A DNA stretch of 64,000 nt from Cladorrhinum sp. PSN259 (lineage: Eukaryota; Ascomycota; Sordariomycetes; Sordariales; Podosporaceae), in NCBI GenBank assembly GCA_033725935.1, contig MU867113.1, positions 186,001-250,000 of the forward strand, in the 5' to 3' direction. Each line of letters starts with the position of its first letter. Positions within the stretch are counted from its first letter, which is position 1. Below are positions 33,461 through 44,886 of this stretch, one piece after another. The translations under genes were made by a program, and so were the position numbers. The notes beneath the pieces were generated by a model. It did no database searches. It saw nothing but the letters and a program-made list of their open reading frames with translations, and had not been told where the DNA came from.

Positions 33461-33616
33461 TAGTACAAAGAAGTCAAGAGTTAAGGCCTTAAAAGGAGGG
33501 TATAGGTTTTTCACCCAGCCAGATAACTGGCATGGTTTTCCTGTATAATAAGATAGCTAGCAGGACCGGCGAACCTTTGACTAAAGGGCAATCGGTAGTA
33601 CGAAATATTATTATTA

Positions 33617-34639
33617 TCAATGTCCAATGTTCTTCTCTCTTTCCGAGTCATCCAAGAATCTGCCATTCTTAGCGGTCCACTGAGGTGAGAGAAGCGCCCC
33701 ATTAACCTCCATCTCCTCTCTAGGTTTTGGTCGAACATCCCAACATCCATCATAATCAGACAAGTACACATCATACCCGGTCTGAGATTTGGCACGATCA
33801 GCCTTGGGGTTAAAGATGATGTACCGTTCCCGTTCGCTCTGCCAGGAGTTCGTCGCCCCATCGAGCATAATAGCTGGAAATTTACGACTTGAACTGTTTG
33901 TTGCTTTGGTGCTCTTAGATGCCAAGGAAGAGGTTTGAATTTCCAGAGACGACTTTGTGGATGATGGCCGCGTTGAAGTGGGTGACAATATCTCGTATGG
34001 TTGGATAACTTCCTTTCCTTTCTCTCCCGGCCTGCCGGTGGAGATAGACCAGATGGTGTGGCTGCTTGATGATGGTGTGTGGTAAGTGGCAATGGGAGTA
34101 CCTGGCGGGGTTACATCACTGTGAAAACCAAGCCTGCTCTTTAGACCACCTCCTCTTGAGGAGTCGCTTGAGTCACTGGTGGGGCGTGAGCTATTTGGAG
34201 TACTCGAGCCGTTCGCGCTACCCGAGCTTCCATTTTGGGTTGAGATCTGAGGAACCTCCTCAGGCTCGCTCGGCTCAAGAGTCGGCTCTTGGGAACGGGT
34301 TGGTGAAATTGGATCATTCCACACACCTTGCAGACATCTCTTCCTTGGGCAACCACAGCTACGATATCCGTGAACAGCTTCGTAGGCCAGATCATTGGAC
34401 TCGTAGATATAATTAGCTTCAGTTTGTACGACTTCAGCTTTCTTTGTGCTCTTCAACCATCTGTAAAGCTGGACAGACAGGAAATAGCCGAGGATTCCCA
34501 ATCCCGTTAGCCATGGAACTGTCAAGACCAACCCTCGCGGCCTGGGCAGAAAGACCACAACTGTAACAATCGCCACTAGTGTCAGATTCAATGCCTTCAG
34601 CACCTCTAGCCTCGACAAAATGGCTAGTATGGCAATCAT
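33617..34639 (-). CDS. hypothetical protein with two N-terminal membrane helices
   Basis: Intronless 340-aa protein. Residues about 15-33 and 39-60 ('LNLTLVAIVTVVVFLP', 'WLTGLGILGYFLSVQLYRWL') are two hydrophobic helices separated by a short Pro/Arg turn. A segment 'CGCPRKRCLQGVWNDP' follows, then a long Ser/Thr/Pro-rich disordered region (about 110-250) and a folded-looking C-terminal block 'ERYIIFNPKADRAKSQTG', 'DYDGCWDVRPKPREEM'. No family is recognised. It sits at the edge of the LINE relic, but its codon use is normal. Confidence 0.6.
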   Translation of the reverse strand: MIAILAILSRLEVLKALNLTLVAIVTVVVFLPRPRGLVLTVPWLTGLGILGYFLSVQLYRWLKSTKKAEVVQTEANYIYESNDLAYEAVHGYRSCGCPRKRCLQGVWNDPISPTRSQEPTLEPSEPEEVPQISTQNGSSGSANGSSTPNSSRPTSDSSDSSRGGGLKSRLGFHSDVTPPGTPIATYHTPSSSSHTIWSISTGRPGEKGKEVIQPYEILSPTSTRPSSTKSSLEIQTSSLASKSTKATNSSSRKFPAIMLDGATNSWQSERERYIIFNPKADRAKSQTGYDVYLSDYDGCWDVRPKPREEMEVNGALLSPQWTAKNGRFLDDSEREKNIGH

Positions 34640-36705
34640 CCTGTTGGAGGTGCTTTATAAGTTCCATCTCCATCATGTAAAGAACATTCAGACGGTACGT
34701 TGGCTTATATATGACAATGCCCGAAAGACAGCGTTTTGTTCAGAGACAATGGCTTTGTCAACGGAAGATACATTTCTTTGTTCTCAGGCCTGCTGAAACC
34801 TTTGTCAGCTGGCCAGTTTTTTTGGGTTAGACTGAATCTTCTCGCTTCTTGTGTTCAGCCCTGCAGAGACAAGCAATATCCAGTGGTCTCGTTTGGATAT
34901 TAAGGGGCGCTATGATGGACCCAAGCAGTCGGGCATCGAGATGAAATGCTGCACGTAATATAAACTGTCAGAGAACCACTCCCGATATCGCCGTCGTTGA
35001 TTCGTTCGTCGTACTCTTCTGTGCCTCAAACACGCAAAGAACCTGTTAATTAATTACCGCGAACCTGGATGCAAGAGGACGATCATGGTCTGGTCGTACA
35101 TGAACCACGAGGCCTCCCCTTTCCCACCTCTCCGAACCCGGTGCAGCCAATGTCTGGTGATGAACCAAGTGTCGATCAAGACTGTTTGTGAGTTATCTTT
35201 AGCTTCTTTGAAAATGATTTTGACGGGTCGGGCATTTGTGGCGGCCCAAAACCTGGTTCCCGACTGCCGGATAAATGATGAACCCTTGTTCTGACGGGAA
35301 CGGATAAATAGAAAGCATCCTATAGCATCACTGGGTTCCCCTAAATGCTCGATGTGATACATCTTTGAGGGCACTATTTAACAATAGCTTGGTGATCAGC
35401 GCCATCTTGATAGAAGCCTTTTCTCGGTGCCGAAGCATGTTGAGAAACAAACTGAGGCTTCCAGCCCGCCAGTCTGCAGGTGAGAGAGTTGGTCGCATTC
35501 CCACACCATTTGCGGTCGCGACCTTCCCAATTCTGGCGGTGAATGGAGGCTCACAGTTGCAGCGGAAGGCTCAATTAATATATCTCCCGTCGAATCCATT
35601 CCAAGGTGGGAGTAGGCAGTAGTAAGCGAGACCGCTTGAAACACGAAGTGCAGTAGCACTTTTCGGCAGACCCGGTGTTTTTTTGACTCCCAACTCAATC
35701 GCAATGATGGCATCACGGCAGACGTGATAGGCCAGCCTCCCGGCACACAGAACTGTCAGGCACATGTCATCCCAAAAATAGCACCGGGCATTGCGGCGCT
35801 GCACTCGGTTCCGTCAGCGGGATGGCGACGGAAAGATCTAACTGCACATGGTAACGTTCATCTCTGCTTCAAGACAAGACTGAGCTCGCTAAAGCGTCAA
35901 TAGTAACTTTCGAGAGAGACGCAACACTTGCCCATTCGACCGAGCCGTGGTGCTGGTATAAGTCAAAGACGCTCTAGCCCCCCACCCGGAACCACCCGCA
36001 GCCCCATGCCTTTTTAGTCTGCCGGAAAGCTTACACAAACCACGGTCCCGAAAATACGCACAGTAGAGGATGCCCTGGCCGCCACACCCCGCATTCCGCT
36101 CCCGTCTCTTGCGAGTTCCATGCAGAGAAGAGCGGGTGACCTCAGCCTCAACGCATACCAAGACCCTCAGACTTGCATTGTGGCTTGCCGTTCCTTGCTG
36201 CTAGATTCGCCTGCACCATGCTCTGATAGGTTGATATCCTTCAATATTTGTGTCATGATCTCGGAAAGGGGCTTCATCATGCTGGTGATCGGCCCGTTCA
36301 TCCAGCCATCACATCACAGAAAGCCTGGGTCGCACAGAATCTGACATGCCTCGTGGGGAGCTGCAGGTAGCAGGGCCAAGGCTCAACGAAGCTGGTCCGT
36401 GATACTCACACCCTGGTCCAACATCCCGTGTTGTGTGGCTTCCAAGCTGCGAGTGTCGGACTTGTCATAGACTTCACGAGCCGTGAAGATGCAGGATGGT
36501 GGCCGTTGGGTATCTCAGTCGTGCTGCAGCTAAGACTGCAAGCTGCAAGCCGTCTCTCGAGTCTGCCTAGATCAGTCACATACCTCTTGGCTGTGTGACA
36601 GTAATCTTGTCGTCTATAAAGACCTCCTGATACTCTACAAGTTTTTGAAAATGAATCCTCCAACTGCACTCTTCAAGACTCGGAGTTCTCCTCGTATTCA
36701 TCACC
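34640..36705. other. long intergenic region upstream of laccase
   Basis: About 2.07 kb with no convincing exon on either strand. It probably holds the laccase promoter. Short unsupported open frames only. Confidence 0.45.
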
Positions 36706-38644
36706 ATGGCTTGGCTTTTTAAAGAGCCGGCAGCACGCTGCTGTGCCGTACTTTTGGCACTTTCTTCACTTGTTTCTGCCTCACCGGCACCTAATCCGGT
36801 GATAGACATTCTCCCCAGGCAAACAATTACTCCTGGTGGAAAGCCATGCGGCCAGAACAATGCCACCAATCGAGCCTGCTGGAAGAATGCATACACCGTC
36901 AACACCGACTATGACATTACCACGCCTCCTGCCTTCAATGTCCGGACTGTAGGTTTACCCTGAGCCCCAATCTGGTGATGAGTGCCACTAACCGGGTGCA
37001 GTATGATTTCCACATTACCAATGTTACCAACTGGCTTGGGCCTGACGGCGTCCGCAAGCCGGCCATGCTCATCAATGGGCAATTCCCAGGTCCTACCATC
37101 ACAGCAGATTGGGGTGACTACATCGTAGTCAATGTCTTCAATGACATGCAGGACAATGGGTAAGGCAGCAGCCTATCATAATCGTCAAGTTGTCGTCTTC
37201 AAGATCTAACAATATCAGCACCTCGATTCACTGGCATGGTATCCGCCAATTTGGCGAGTCCAACCAAGACGGTGCCAACGGCGTGACGGAATGCCCAATC
37301 CCACCCGGACAAAACAAAACATACGACTTCCACGTAACCCAGTACGGCTCATCCTGGTACCACAGCCACTACTCCAACCAGTACGGCAACGGAGTAGTCG
37401 GTGCCCTCGTCGTCAACGGCCCAGCAGCGGCCAACTACGATATTGATCTTGGCCCATACATGATAAGCGACTACTACCACGAAACTGCCGACCGTCTTCA
37501 CCTGCGCGCTGAGAAGGTAGCCAACGGCGCCCCCCCAGACAGTGACAACATCCTGTTCCGTGGCAAGAACATCAACCCCACCGGCACGGGCGGCTCATAC
37601 GACCGGCTAGTCCTCACACCCGGCAAGAAACATCTCCTCCGCCTCATCAACCACTCGGTCGACAACTCATTCACCGTCTCGCTCGTGGGCCACAACTTCA
37701 CCGTCATCGCAAACGACCTCGTCCCCATCACCCCCGTCGTCCGCCAGCGTCTCTTCATTGGCGTAGGCCAGCGCTACGACGTGATAGTAGAAGCCAACCA
37801 AGCCGTAGGTAACTACTGGTTCAACGCCACCCTCGAAGCCGCCAACAACTGCGGTCGCTCCAGAAACCTCTATCCGGCGGGAATCATCCAGTACCAAGGA
37901 GCGAGCTCCACCGCCCTTCCCACCAACAAGGGAACGGCAGTCGCCGCCACCTGCCTGGGCGAAACCGGATTTACTCCAATCGTGCAGCGAAACGTGCCCT
38001 CCACATCGTTCAACCCGGGTATCCTGCCCATCGACCTCCAGTTCCCGACCAAGCCGGGCCACGGCCAGGTTTTTGAGTGGCGGATCCGGCAGACCCCCAT
38101 CAGCGTGGAGTGGGACCACCCGGTGCTCGAGTACGTCCTCGAGGGCAACACCACGTTCCCGGCCGCCATCAACCTCATCGACGTGCCCCAGGCCGACGTC
38201 TGGGTGTTTTGGGTCGTCCAGAACGACTTTGCCCTACCTCACCCCATCCACCTTCACGGGCACGATTTCCTCACGCTAGGAATCGGCAGCGGGACATTCA
38301 ATACTGCCCAGCACAAGCCGCTCCTCAATTTCAATAACCCAATCAGGAGAGACGTCGTGCAGGTCCCCGGAAACAGCTGGATGGTGATGGCGTACAAGAC
38401 GGATAATCCGGGGGTGTGGCTGATGCACTGTCATATCGGGTGGCACGTGGCCATGGGACTGGGCGTTCAGTTTTTGGAGAGACGGCCCGAGATTCCCGGA
38501 CTGATGAGTCTGAATCAGATGGTGCCGAACTGCAACAGGTGGAGGTCGTATCAGGGGACGAGTCCCTACTTGCCCAAGGTCGATAGCGGATTGAAGAGGA
38601 AGGGGTTGGAGGGGAGGGAGCCTGCTGTTAGGAGGATTGGCTGA
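36706..38644 (+). CDS. secreted multicopper oxidase, asco-laccase
   Basis: Three exons, 36706-36948, 37002-37159 and 37219-38644, with introns of 53 and 59 nt, give 608 aa. The N-terminus has a signal peptide ('CCAVLLALSSLVSASPAP') and a short propeptide ending near 'ILPRQ'. All four copper motifs are present: 'HWHGIRQ' (about 137), 'WYHSHYSNQYGNG', 'HPIHLHGHDF' (about 474) and 'HCHIGWHVAMGL' (about 536), giving ten His and the type-1 Cys. Leu follows the Cys block at the axial position (HVAMGL). The C-terminus reads VDSGL followed by 16 residues starting KRK, the pattern in which ascomycete laccases are cleaved after DSGL, leaving a C-terminal plug in the water channel. The enzyme oxidises phenols using O2; lignin-related or pigment roles are possible. 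Confidence 0.95.
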
Positions 38645-39320
38645 GGGATTTACTATCAATATCAGGTATCAAGGTTCATGTAGTATCAATAGTATGGGTG
38701 GGTTGGGTTGGTGTATGTTTGTTTGTATTTTATCGTTGAATTTTATTTGTGTTTTTATTTTTATTCTTTATTTCTTAGCATATCTGGTCTAGGATTGTGA
38801 ATGATGGATACATCTTTGTCATTGCTTGTGTGAATCCTCTTCCTTTTCTTTTCTTTTTATTTTTTTTTTTTTAATTAAAAAAAAGGAATTATTTATTTTT
38901 ATTTTTCGGAACGGCTTCGGCTGTTGTTTCAATGTTCTAACATACTTGTAAGATGTTCATTTGTGAAATTGAAGCACCTCACCTCAGTTCATTTGCTATC
39001 AGGCAGCTTCAGCACCAGCCGCCACAGTCCATATCAGGAAACTGGAAGCAACCCCAACGTGACTTGCAATTGGAGTCCTCCTTCCGGCACGTGATTTTTA
39101 ATCTTGTGCTACAGGAACAAGTCTGCCTTCCAGGTTCCCAGACTGACTGGAAACGCCGGCTCGCCCCGCTTTGGATTTCCATTTCATCGCGCGCTTGAAC
39201 CATGACAGTCACACCATGACCGTGAAGGCGATCTCAGGCTCATCACCCGAACGCGGCATGGCAAACCCTTGATGCTAAAAAAGATACCCATCACTTCAAC
39301 GGTAAACAAGTTTAGCCTCC
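38645..39320. other. intergenic, T-rich
   Basis: About 675 nt with T-rich and A-rich homopolymer tracts near 38850-38905. No gene seen. Confidence 0.5.
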
Positions 39321-42281
39321 ATGGAGCCGTTGACCGCGTTGGGCCTGGCGGCCGCAGTGGTCCAATTCACCGACTTCGGCGTTCGTCTCCTCACAGACTC
39401 TGTCCGAATCTATCAGTCTGTCGACGGCCAAACCTTGCAACACGTCCAGCTGGCGAGGATATCGGATGATCTCTCTCAACTGGCCCGCAATATCGAGGAG
39501 AAGGCGGTAAATCTCACTCAAGCGAGGCGGTCCTTGAGACCAACCGAGCGCATCCTCGTCCGCCTCTCGGAAGAAAGCCAAAGCATTAGCAACCAGCTTA
39601 GCAGTATCCTTGATCGTATTCGAATTGACAGAAGCTCCAACTCTCGCATCGACCTCGCAAGGGAATCGATTTTTGCCGCGTTGCGATCCTATCGCTAGAA
39701 TTCTCAAATTGCCACATTGCGAGACTCCTTGTTTGACATCAGACAGCAGATGATGATGGCGTCATTAACTGTTCTGTGGGATGAATCTGTCACTGTAGCC
39801 AACAACATGGTTCAAATGTCACAACAGCAGTCCACCATGATCGATATCCTTGGACGGATTGATCACGCAACGCAGAACCTCGGCCAGAGCGTGCTCACTA
39901 TCCCTCAACTGCGGGCCGCACCAAATAGCGCCAGCGCATCTGAAATGGCAGTGGTCAACGCTATCTGGAACTCGACATGGACACCGAAGCAACCACTCAC
40001 CGAAATTGTACCCGCGACGCTTGGAACCGCCAACTTCGGCACCCCGGAAGATGAACGCGACAGGTTCAGTACCGTTTCCATCATAGATAGTCTCCTTTTC
40101 GAAGGATTCAACCATAGAGAAACCTCAATCCCGCAATCATACCGACGGACGTTTGAGTGGATCTTCCACCCACCAGCGCATGGCGCCAAGTGGTCAGATT
40201 TTGACGAATGGCTTCGAGAACAGGAGTCCGAGGTGTATTGGATCACTGGCAAGGCAGGCGCCGGTAAATCAACTCTTATGAAGCATCTTATCCCACACCC
40301 GACAACGAAGAAACGACTGGAAGCATGGAGCAACCCACTCCCTTTGGTGACGGGAAGTTTCTACTTTTGGAATGCCGGGAGCGTGATGCAGAAATCTCCA
40401 GAAGGGTTCCTACCGATCCTTCTATACCAGTTCCTGTGTCAAGTCCCCCGTCTGACCCCCAAACTTCTCCCAAGACGCTGGGCCTTGTTCAAAATCTTTG
40501 GGAGCAATGCATTGAAAGTTGCCCCCAAATGGGCTATGGAGGAGCTTCTTGAGGCTATCTCAATTTTTACCACTGTCTATGTTGGAACTGAGCTACGTCT
40601 CGGACTTTTTATTGACGGCCTGGACGAGATTGATGGCGACTACAAGGAACTCATCCGCTTGATTCGGCTCTTCCACAACCGCAGCGGGGCCAAGGTGTGC
40701 GTTAGCAGCCGCCCAGAGAATGCATTCACGGACGAGTATGAAACGAACCCGAGCCTGCGAGTGCAGGACCTGACACGACCCGATATGGAGAGCTATATCA
40801 ACGGACACTTCGGAGCAAACAAAGCCTTCCGTCAATTACAAAGTGCATTCTGGGATGAAGCGGACCTGTTGAAGAGAAATATTGTAGAGAAGTCGGAGGG
40901 TGTTTTCCTGTGGCTATCTCTGGTCGTGGCCACCCTTTTGGAAGGGCTCACTGAGGGCGATATTCAAGGAGCCAAAGATCTACAAACAGCCTTGGACGAG
41001 CTTCCCAAGGACCTCTCGGAGCTTTACCAGAGGATATGGACTCGAATCAAGCCTACGTATATTGTAGAATCATCCAAGATATTTCAGATCCTGCTGGCAT
41101 CCGTGGGCCCGCTGGATGCGGTCAATTTATGGTCGGCGGAAAGTCAAGAGCCCTTGGACATCCCCGCCGCAAATACACCCGCTTCTCATCGCCGGGTTTA
41201 TATTCATCAGTTGATGCGGAGACGACTCAGTAGCAGGACCAGGGGTTTGCTGGAGATTTCACCCGATGGTCATGTCGATTATCTCCACCGAAGTGTCTGG
41301 GACTGGATCCGCCCTATGTGGGACGGCATACTTCGCAAGACACCGCCAGAATTTGATCCCAACCTGGCCCTCCTGGTAGCCGCCACGGTCAATGACCTTC
41401 AAGTCACCAATGCTGCCGCGAAAAGGGAGCTGGAAGAGGATGACCGCGATTACATGTACGAGTACCGGCGAAACATGAACAGGCAGGAAGGTTGGGGATT
41501 AAGCAAAAAGCCCAACGGGGTGAGGCGGACGCTTATCGCACTCAGTCAGAAATTACTGACCTACGCCTCCAGGGTGAGAGAACATCAGACCAACATTCCA
41601 GTTCTTATCACCTGTCTGGACCGCCTTGGCTCGGTGCTCGAAAATACGATTGCTTTGTATATTCATGCTGTTTGTGATATCAGTGAACCCACTATGGCAG
41701 GAAAAAAAATTCGCCTCTATCACAGTGGCCCGGCTTATCCAATGGTCTGTCTCGCAGCAGCGTGGTCTGTGGGGCCATACGTCAAGACAAAGGTGCTGAA
41801 AAAACAAAGTATACTCGAAGACAAATATCCAGACTTTTTATCTGTTCTAGGGTATGCGGTTTTTGGGGCGAGTTATATTCCTCTTTGCTCCAGCCCCCAA
41901 CGGAGTGCTCTTCTTCCCACCGCCCTTGAAACACGGTACGAACTCGTGCGATTTCTTTTGGGACAAGGAGCCATAGGCCCGCCGAAGTTCTACAAAAAGA
42001 ACAGTTATCAGATCCCGCCCGGCGCTGAACAATACATCGAGCACGGACGGGTACTTCCTCGAGCGGAACATTACGGATGGGCCGTCTACAATGAGGTCAA
42101 GATGGTGACCAGTTACGCAGGGCGAAGGTCGCTTCCATTTTCCGCGGTGGATGGGGAACATCACGGCGACTACTTCAAAGCGGTCCAAAAGCTATTTGAA
42201 GACAACGCAGAAATAAAGCGGTGGAAAGGGCCCATGGGGCTCCTGCCCAGGGCTGTCAATCATTTGATCAGGAATCTTTGA
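39321..42281 (+). CDS. NACHT-domain NLR-like receptor, interrupted by one in-frame TAG
   Basis: One frame of 986 codons from ATG 39321 to TGA 42281, broken only by TAG at 39696-39698. The N-terminus ('LGLAAAVVQFTDFGVRLL') is the helical signalling domain typical of fungal STAND proteins. Heptad-like helices continue across the stop without loss of register. The NTPase shows 'WITGKAGAGKSTLMKHL' (Walker A, about codon 307), 'LRLGLFIDGLDEIDG' (Walker B, about 427), 'KVCVSSRPENAF' (sensor) and 'RPDMESYINGHF'. A winged-helix-like segment 'YQRIWTRIKP' and 'VDYLHRSVWDWI' follows. The C-terminal 300 residues lack WD, ankyrin or TPR repeats. Such receptors control incompatibility or immunity-like cell death. 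If the TAG is real and not bypassed, the NACHT part could only start at an internal ATG after the signalling helices. Confidence 0.8.
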
Positions 42282-42729
42282 TAGAAGATTGATTGAAGGA
42301 CGCCAACTGACCCCTCTAACTAATGATATACTACAGAATAATTTCACGATTCTCATCCTGGGGATTTTAGAGCTTTTCATACTTTTTATAAATTTAATCC
42401 AGACAGTAGTAATTTCACTTTAACGGGCGTCCCGGATGTCGGCAGGGAGTGGCGTCTTGTAACCTCGTTCCCGAGCATCCGGTTTCTCGGCTTTCTAGCG
42501 TCACTTGGTCAAAAACTTTACAATCTACTCTCAGTAGCTCTTTGTTGAAATAACCTGTTGTTGACAGTGAACACCCATTGTCTGAGACGCTTGATACAAC
42601 CTTCGATTATCTGTTATATTACCCTTTGGCGTACTGCCTTGCAGTCTGCACGCTTACCTCGGTGCAGGTTGTAACATTTCTATCTCAAGAGGTCTGCAAA
42701 ACCTTGGCAGCCGTCCTACTCGTGGAACA
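42282..42729. other. intergenic between convergent genes
   Basis: About 450 nt. AT-rich near 42360-42420. No gene seen. Confidence 0.5.
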
Positions 42730-43889
42730 CTACTCCTGCTGGATCTTGACGACAGGTTTCCGGGCCAGCTTCCCCGCTTCCATGTCGGCGATACCCTCAA
42801 TGACCTTCTCCCACCCCTCCCCCTCAACAAGGTGGTAGTCCAGCGGTCTCAATGCACCACTCTGGAGGTGGCCCTCCAAGACAGGAATCCACTCAGCAAA
42901 TTTGTTTGCCACATGCTTTCCAAGCTCATCATCACGACCAAGCTTGGCAAACTTGATGCGGTACAGCTTGATCGAGTCAGGAGCATTTATCTCGGACCTT
43001 CCCATTGTCAGATACGGACAAAACCTAGTTAGTGAGACGGGAAAGGGGACTCACCAGTCGTCAACCGTAGCGAAATACTTGGCCTCTACTTTCGACGCAG
43101 CTACCAGCGCCTTGATTGGGACTTCCACGGCCTGTGCACTCGCATCAACAACTCTCCCGAACCGCCCCTCCGTAATCTTTTCGATCTCGGCAAGTTGCTC
43201 GTCCACCGTCGCGTGGTGACTGAACGTCGCGGACGCACCTGCCTCCAAAGTGAGCTCGCTCTTGGAGGGCGAGCACGACGCCAGCACCTTGTACCCGCAA
43301 AGACTGGCAAGCTGAACGACATATTGACCGACACTGCCGCTCCCGCCCATGACCACGACCCACTCGTTCTTCTGCTCGGCCTTCTCGCCCGGAGCAGGAA
43401 GTGCCAAGTCCTGACCATCCATCAAAGCTAGCGCCGCCGTCAGGACCGCGGCACCGATGGTGCAGCCCGCCTCCAGGCTAACGTTTTCCCCTTTCTTGAA
43501 CATCCAGTCCTCCCCGACGAGAAACGTCTCCTGAAACGGCGAGAACTCGTTCAGTCCGACGGGGACACATCCGTAGATGTAGTCGCCCTTTTTCAGCTTC
43601 TTGCAGTCGGGACCGGTTGAGACGACGACGCCCGAGACATCGCTGCCGATCACGGCGGGCCACGAGGTAATGAGAATGCCGCTATGTTGCATGAAGGGTT
43701 CACTGCGCGTTGCGTTAGCAAGATTTGGGGGCAGATGGGAGTTGGAGCAATGTCTTACACGGGGTTGAGCCCGACGTAGAGGGTCTTTACCAGGGCTTGC
43801 TTTGGACCCGGGGTGGGTTGCTCGATGTCGTTGACGACGGTGTAGGGGGCGTTTGGAGCCGAGATGGTGATTCCGGATTGAGTCGGCAT
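42730..43889 (-). CDS. zinc-binding-dehydrogenase-family enoyl reductase (ToxD-like)
   Basis: Three exons, 43759-43889, 43055-43702 and 42730-42997, give 348 aa. Introns are 56 nt (GTAAGA...GCAG) and 57 nt (GTGAGT, CTAAC branch, GAAG end); the second acceptor is purine-rich but is the only one of normal length that keeps frame and family continuity ('TVDDW|SEINAP'). The GroES-like domain has 'VKTLYVGLNPVEPF' and 'VIGSDVSGVV'. The Rossmann nucleotide site is 'VVVMGGSGSVGQYVVQLA'. Zinc-ligand cysteines are absent, as in the quinone-oxidoreductase/trans-enoyl-reductase branch of medium-chain dehydrogenases. It reduces C=C bonds with NADPH. No polyketide synthase lies nearby, so a stand-alone role is likely. 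Confidence 0.87.
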
Positions 43890-44568
43890 CTTGATGGTTT
43901 GCCAGTGATTGTCTGGTGATGAGTGAGGTTGAGAGTTGGTGATCAGGCTTTGCGCGTACGCCTGTGATGGGAGGAACGCCTGGTGGATGGATTTATACTC
44001 GTTTGATAGACTCTGAACGATGAAATCTTGGGATGTTGACACTCTCTAAATGTCACGACGGAACGTGAAGATGCCTGATCGGGCTGCAATATCAGCTAGT
44101 TTAGGTGCAGACGCCTCACCAAGTTTCGCGAATCAGAAGCTGGTTCTGACTCATCTGAGTGCATACGTGCCGGTTCGCGAATGGCACGAGAGCGGCGTCC
44201 CGTCGCCGCAGTTCAGCCACAGAATTCGAATGGTTGGCGGTATATTCCTTAGCGCGCCACTCGGCCTCTCTGATTATCCGTCATGATTCCTTGCCGTCTA
44301 CCAGCAATTGCGTTGTTATATCCCTCTGTCTCGCCCCAATTCTGCACCTGTAGGTACTTATGTAGCCCTCTCTGTTACGCTGGCTGACCGTGATATCATT
44401 GTGAGACGGTTTGGGTCCAAATGCAAGCCAATATGTGTGAGCAGCACTTCGTCTATCATGGAGTCACATGATACTTCCCTCGTACATGTTGACGGCAGCC
44501 TTGAACAAATGGTGCTTATTGATATGGGAAAGCAGCCAGCCGAGTTTGAAAGGTTTCTTGTTCCGTGG
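43890..44568. other. intergenic, no independent gene seen
   Basis: About 680 nt upstream of both the enoyl reductase and the dynamin remnant. The plus-strand frame that carries the remnant is open from 44308, but this part shows no recognisable dynamin sequence. Confidence 0.4.
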
Positions 44569-44886
44569 ACAGAAGGGGCGCCCAACAGTGTCGGGAGAGG
44601 CTATCTAGGTTCGGTGCATGCTGTCGGGAGAGTCCTTGAAGCAACCTCTGAGGTTTCACTCCCAATCAAGAGCAACCTCTGCACACGGTTTCCTACCGAG
44701 TTGATACTGCGCCGGGTTTTATACAGAAGCGCTCGTGTCTCCATCGTCCCACATGATGAGCGTAGCGAGTCCAAGCAGAGGGCTCTCCGCAATTTCAACC
44801 AAGTACTTGTTAATCTCACCGACTTCCCTGATCTGATCGAAAAAAGCAAAGAGTGCAATGGGCATGATTTCACAATATTGATATAG
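44569..44886 (+). pseudogene. fragment of a dynamin-like GTPase
   Basis: The frame encodes 'VLEATSEVSLPIKSNLCTRF' and 'PTELILRR', then 'VSIVPHDERSESKQRAL' and 'DFPDLIEKSKE', which matches the segment just after the P-loop of fungal dynamin-family GTPases, including the Thr of switch 1. The P-loop itself is ruined: the expected Gly-x-x-x-x-Gly-Lys-Ser is replaced by 'GSVHAVGR'. The frame ends before the Asp-x-x-Gly block, and AT-rich sequence follows. The piece is about 100 residues of a normally 700-residue protein, so it is a relic. Confidence 0.65.

Noticed and set aside
39559..39745. An intron that would remove the TAG of the NACHT gene
   Set aside because: Possible GT-AG pairs remove conserved helix sequence on both sides and lack a branch site; continuity through the TAG is better.
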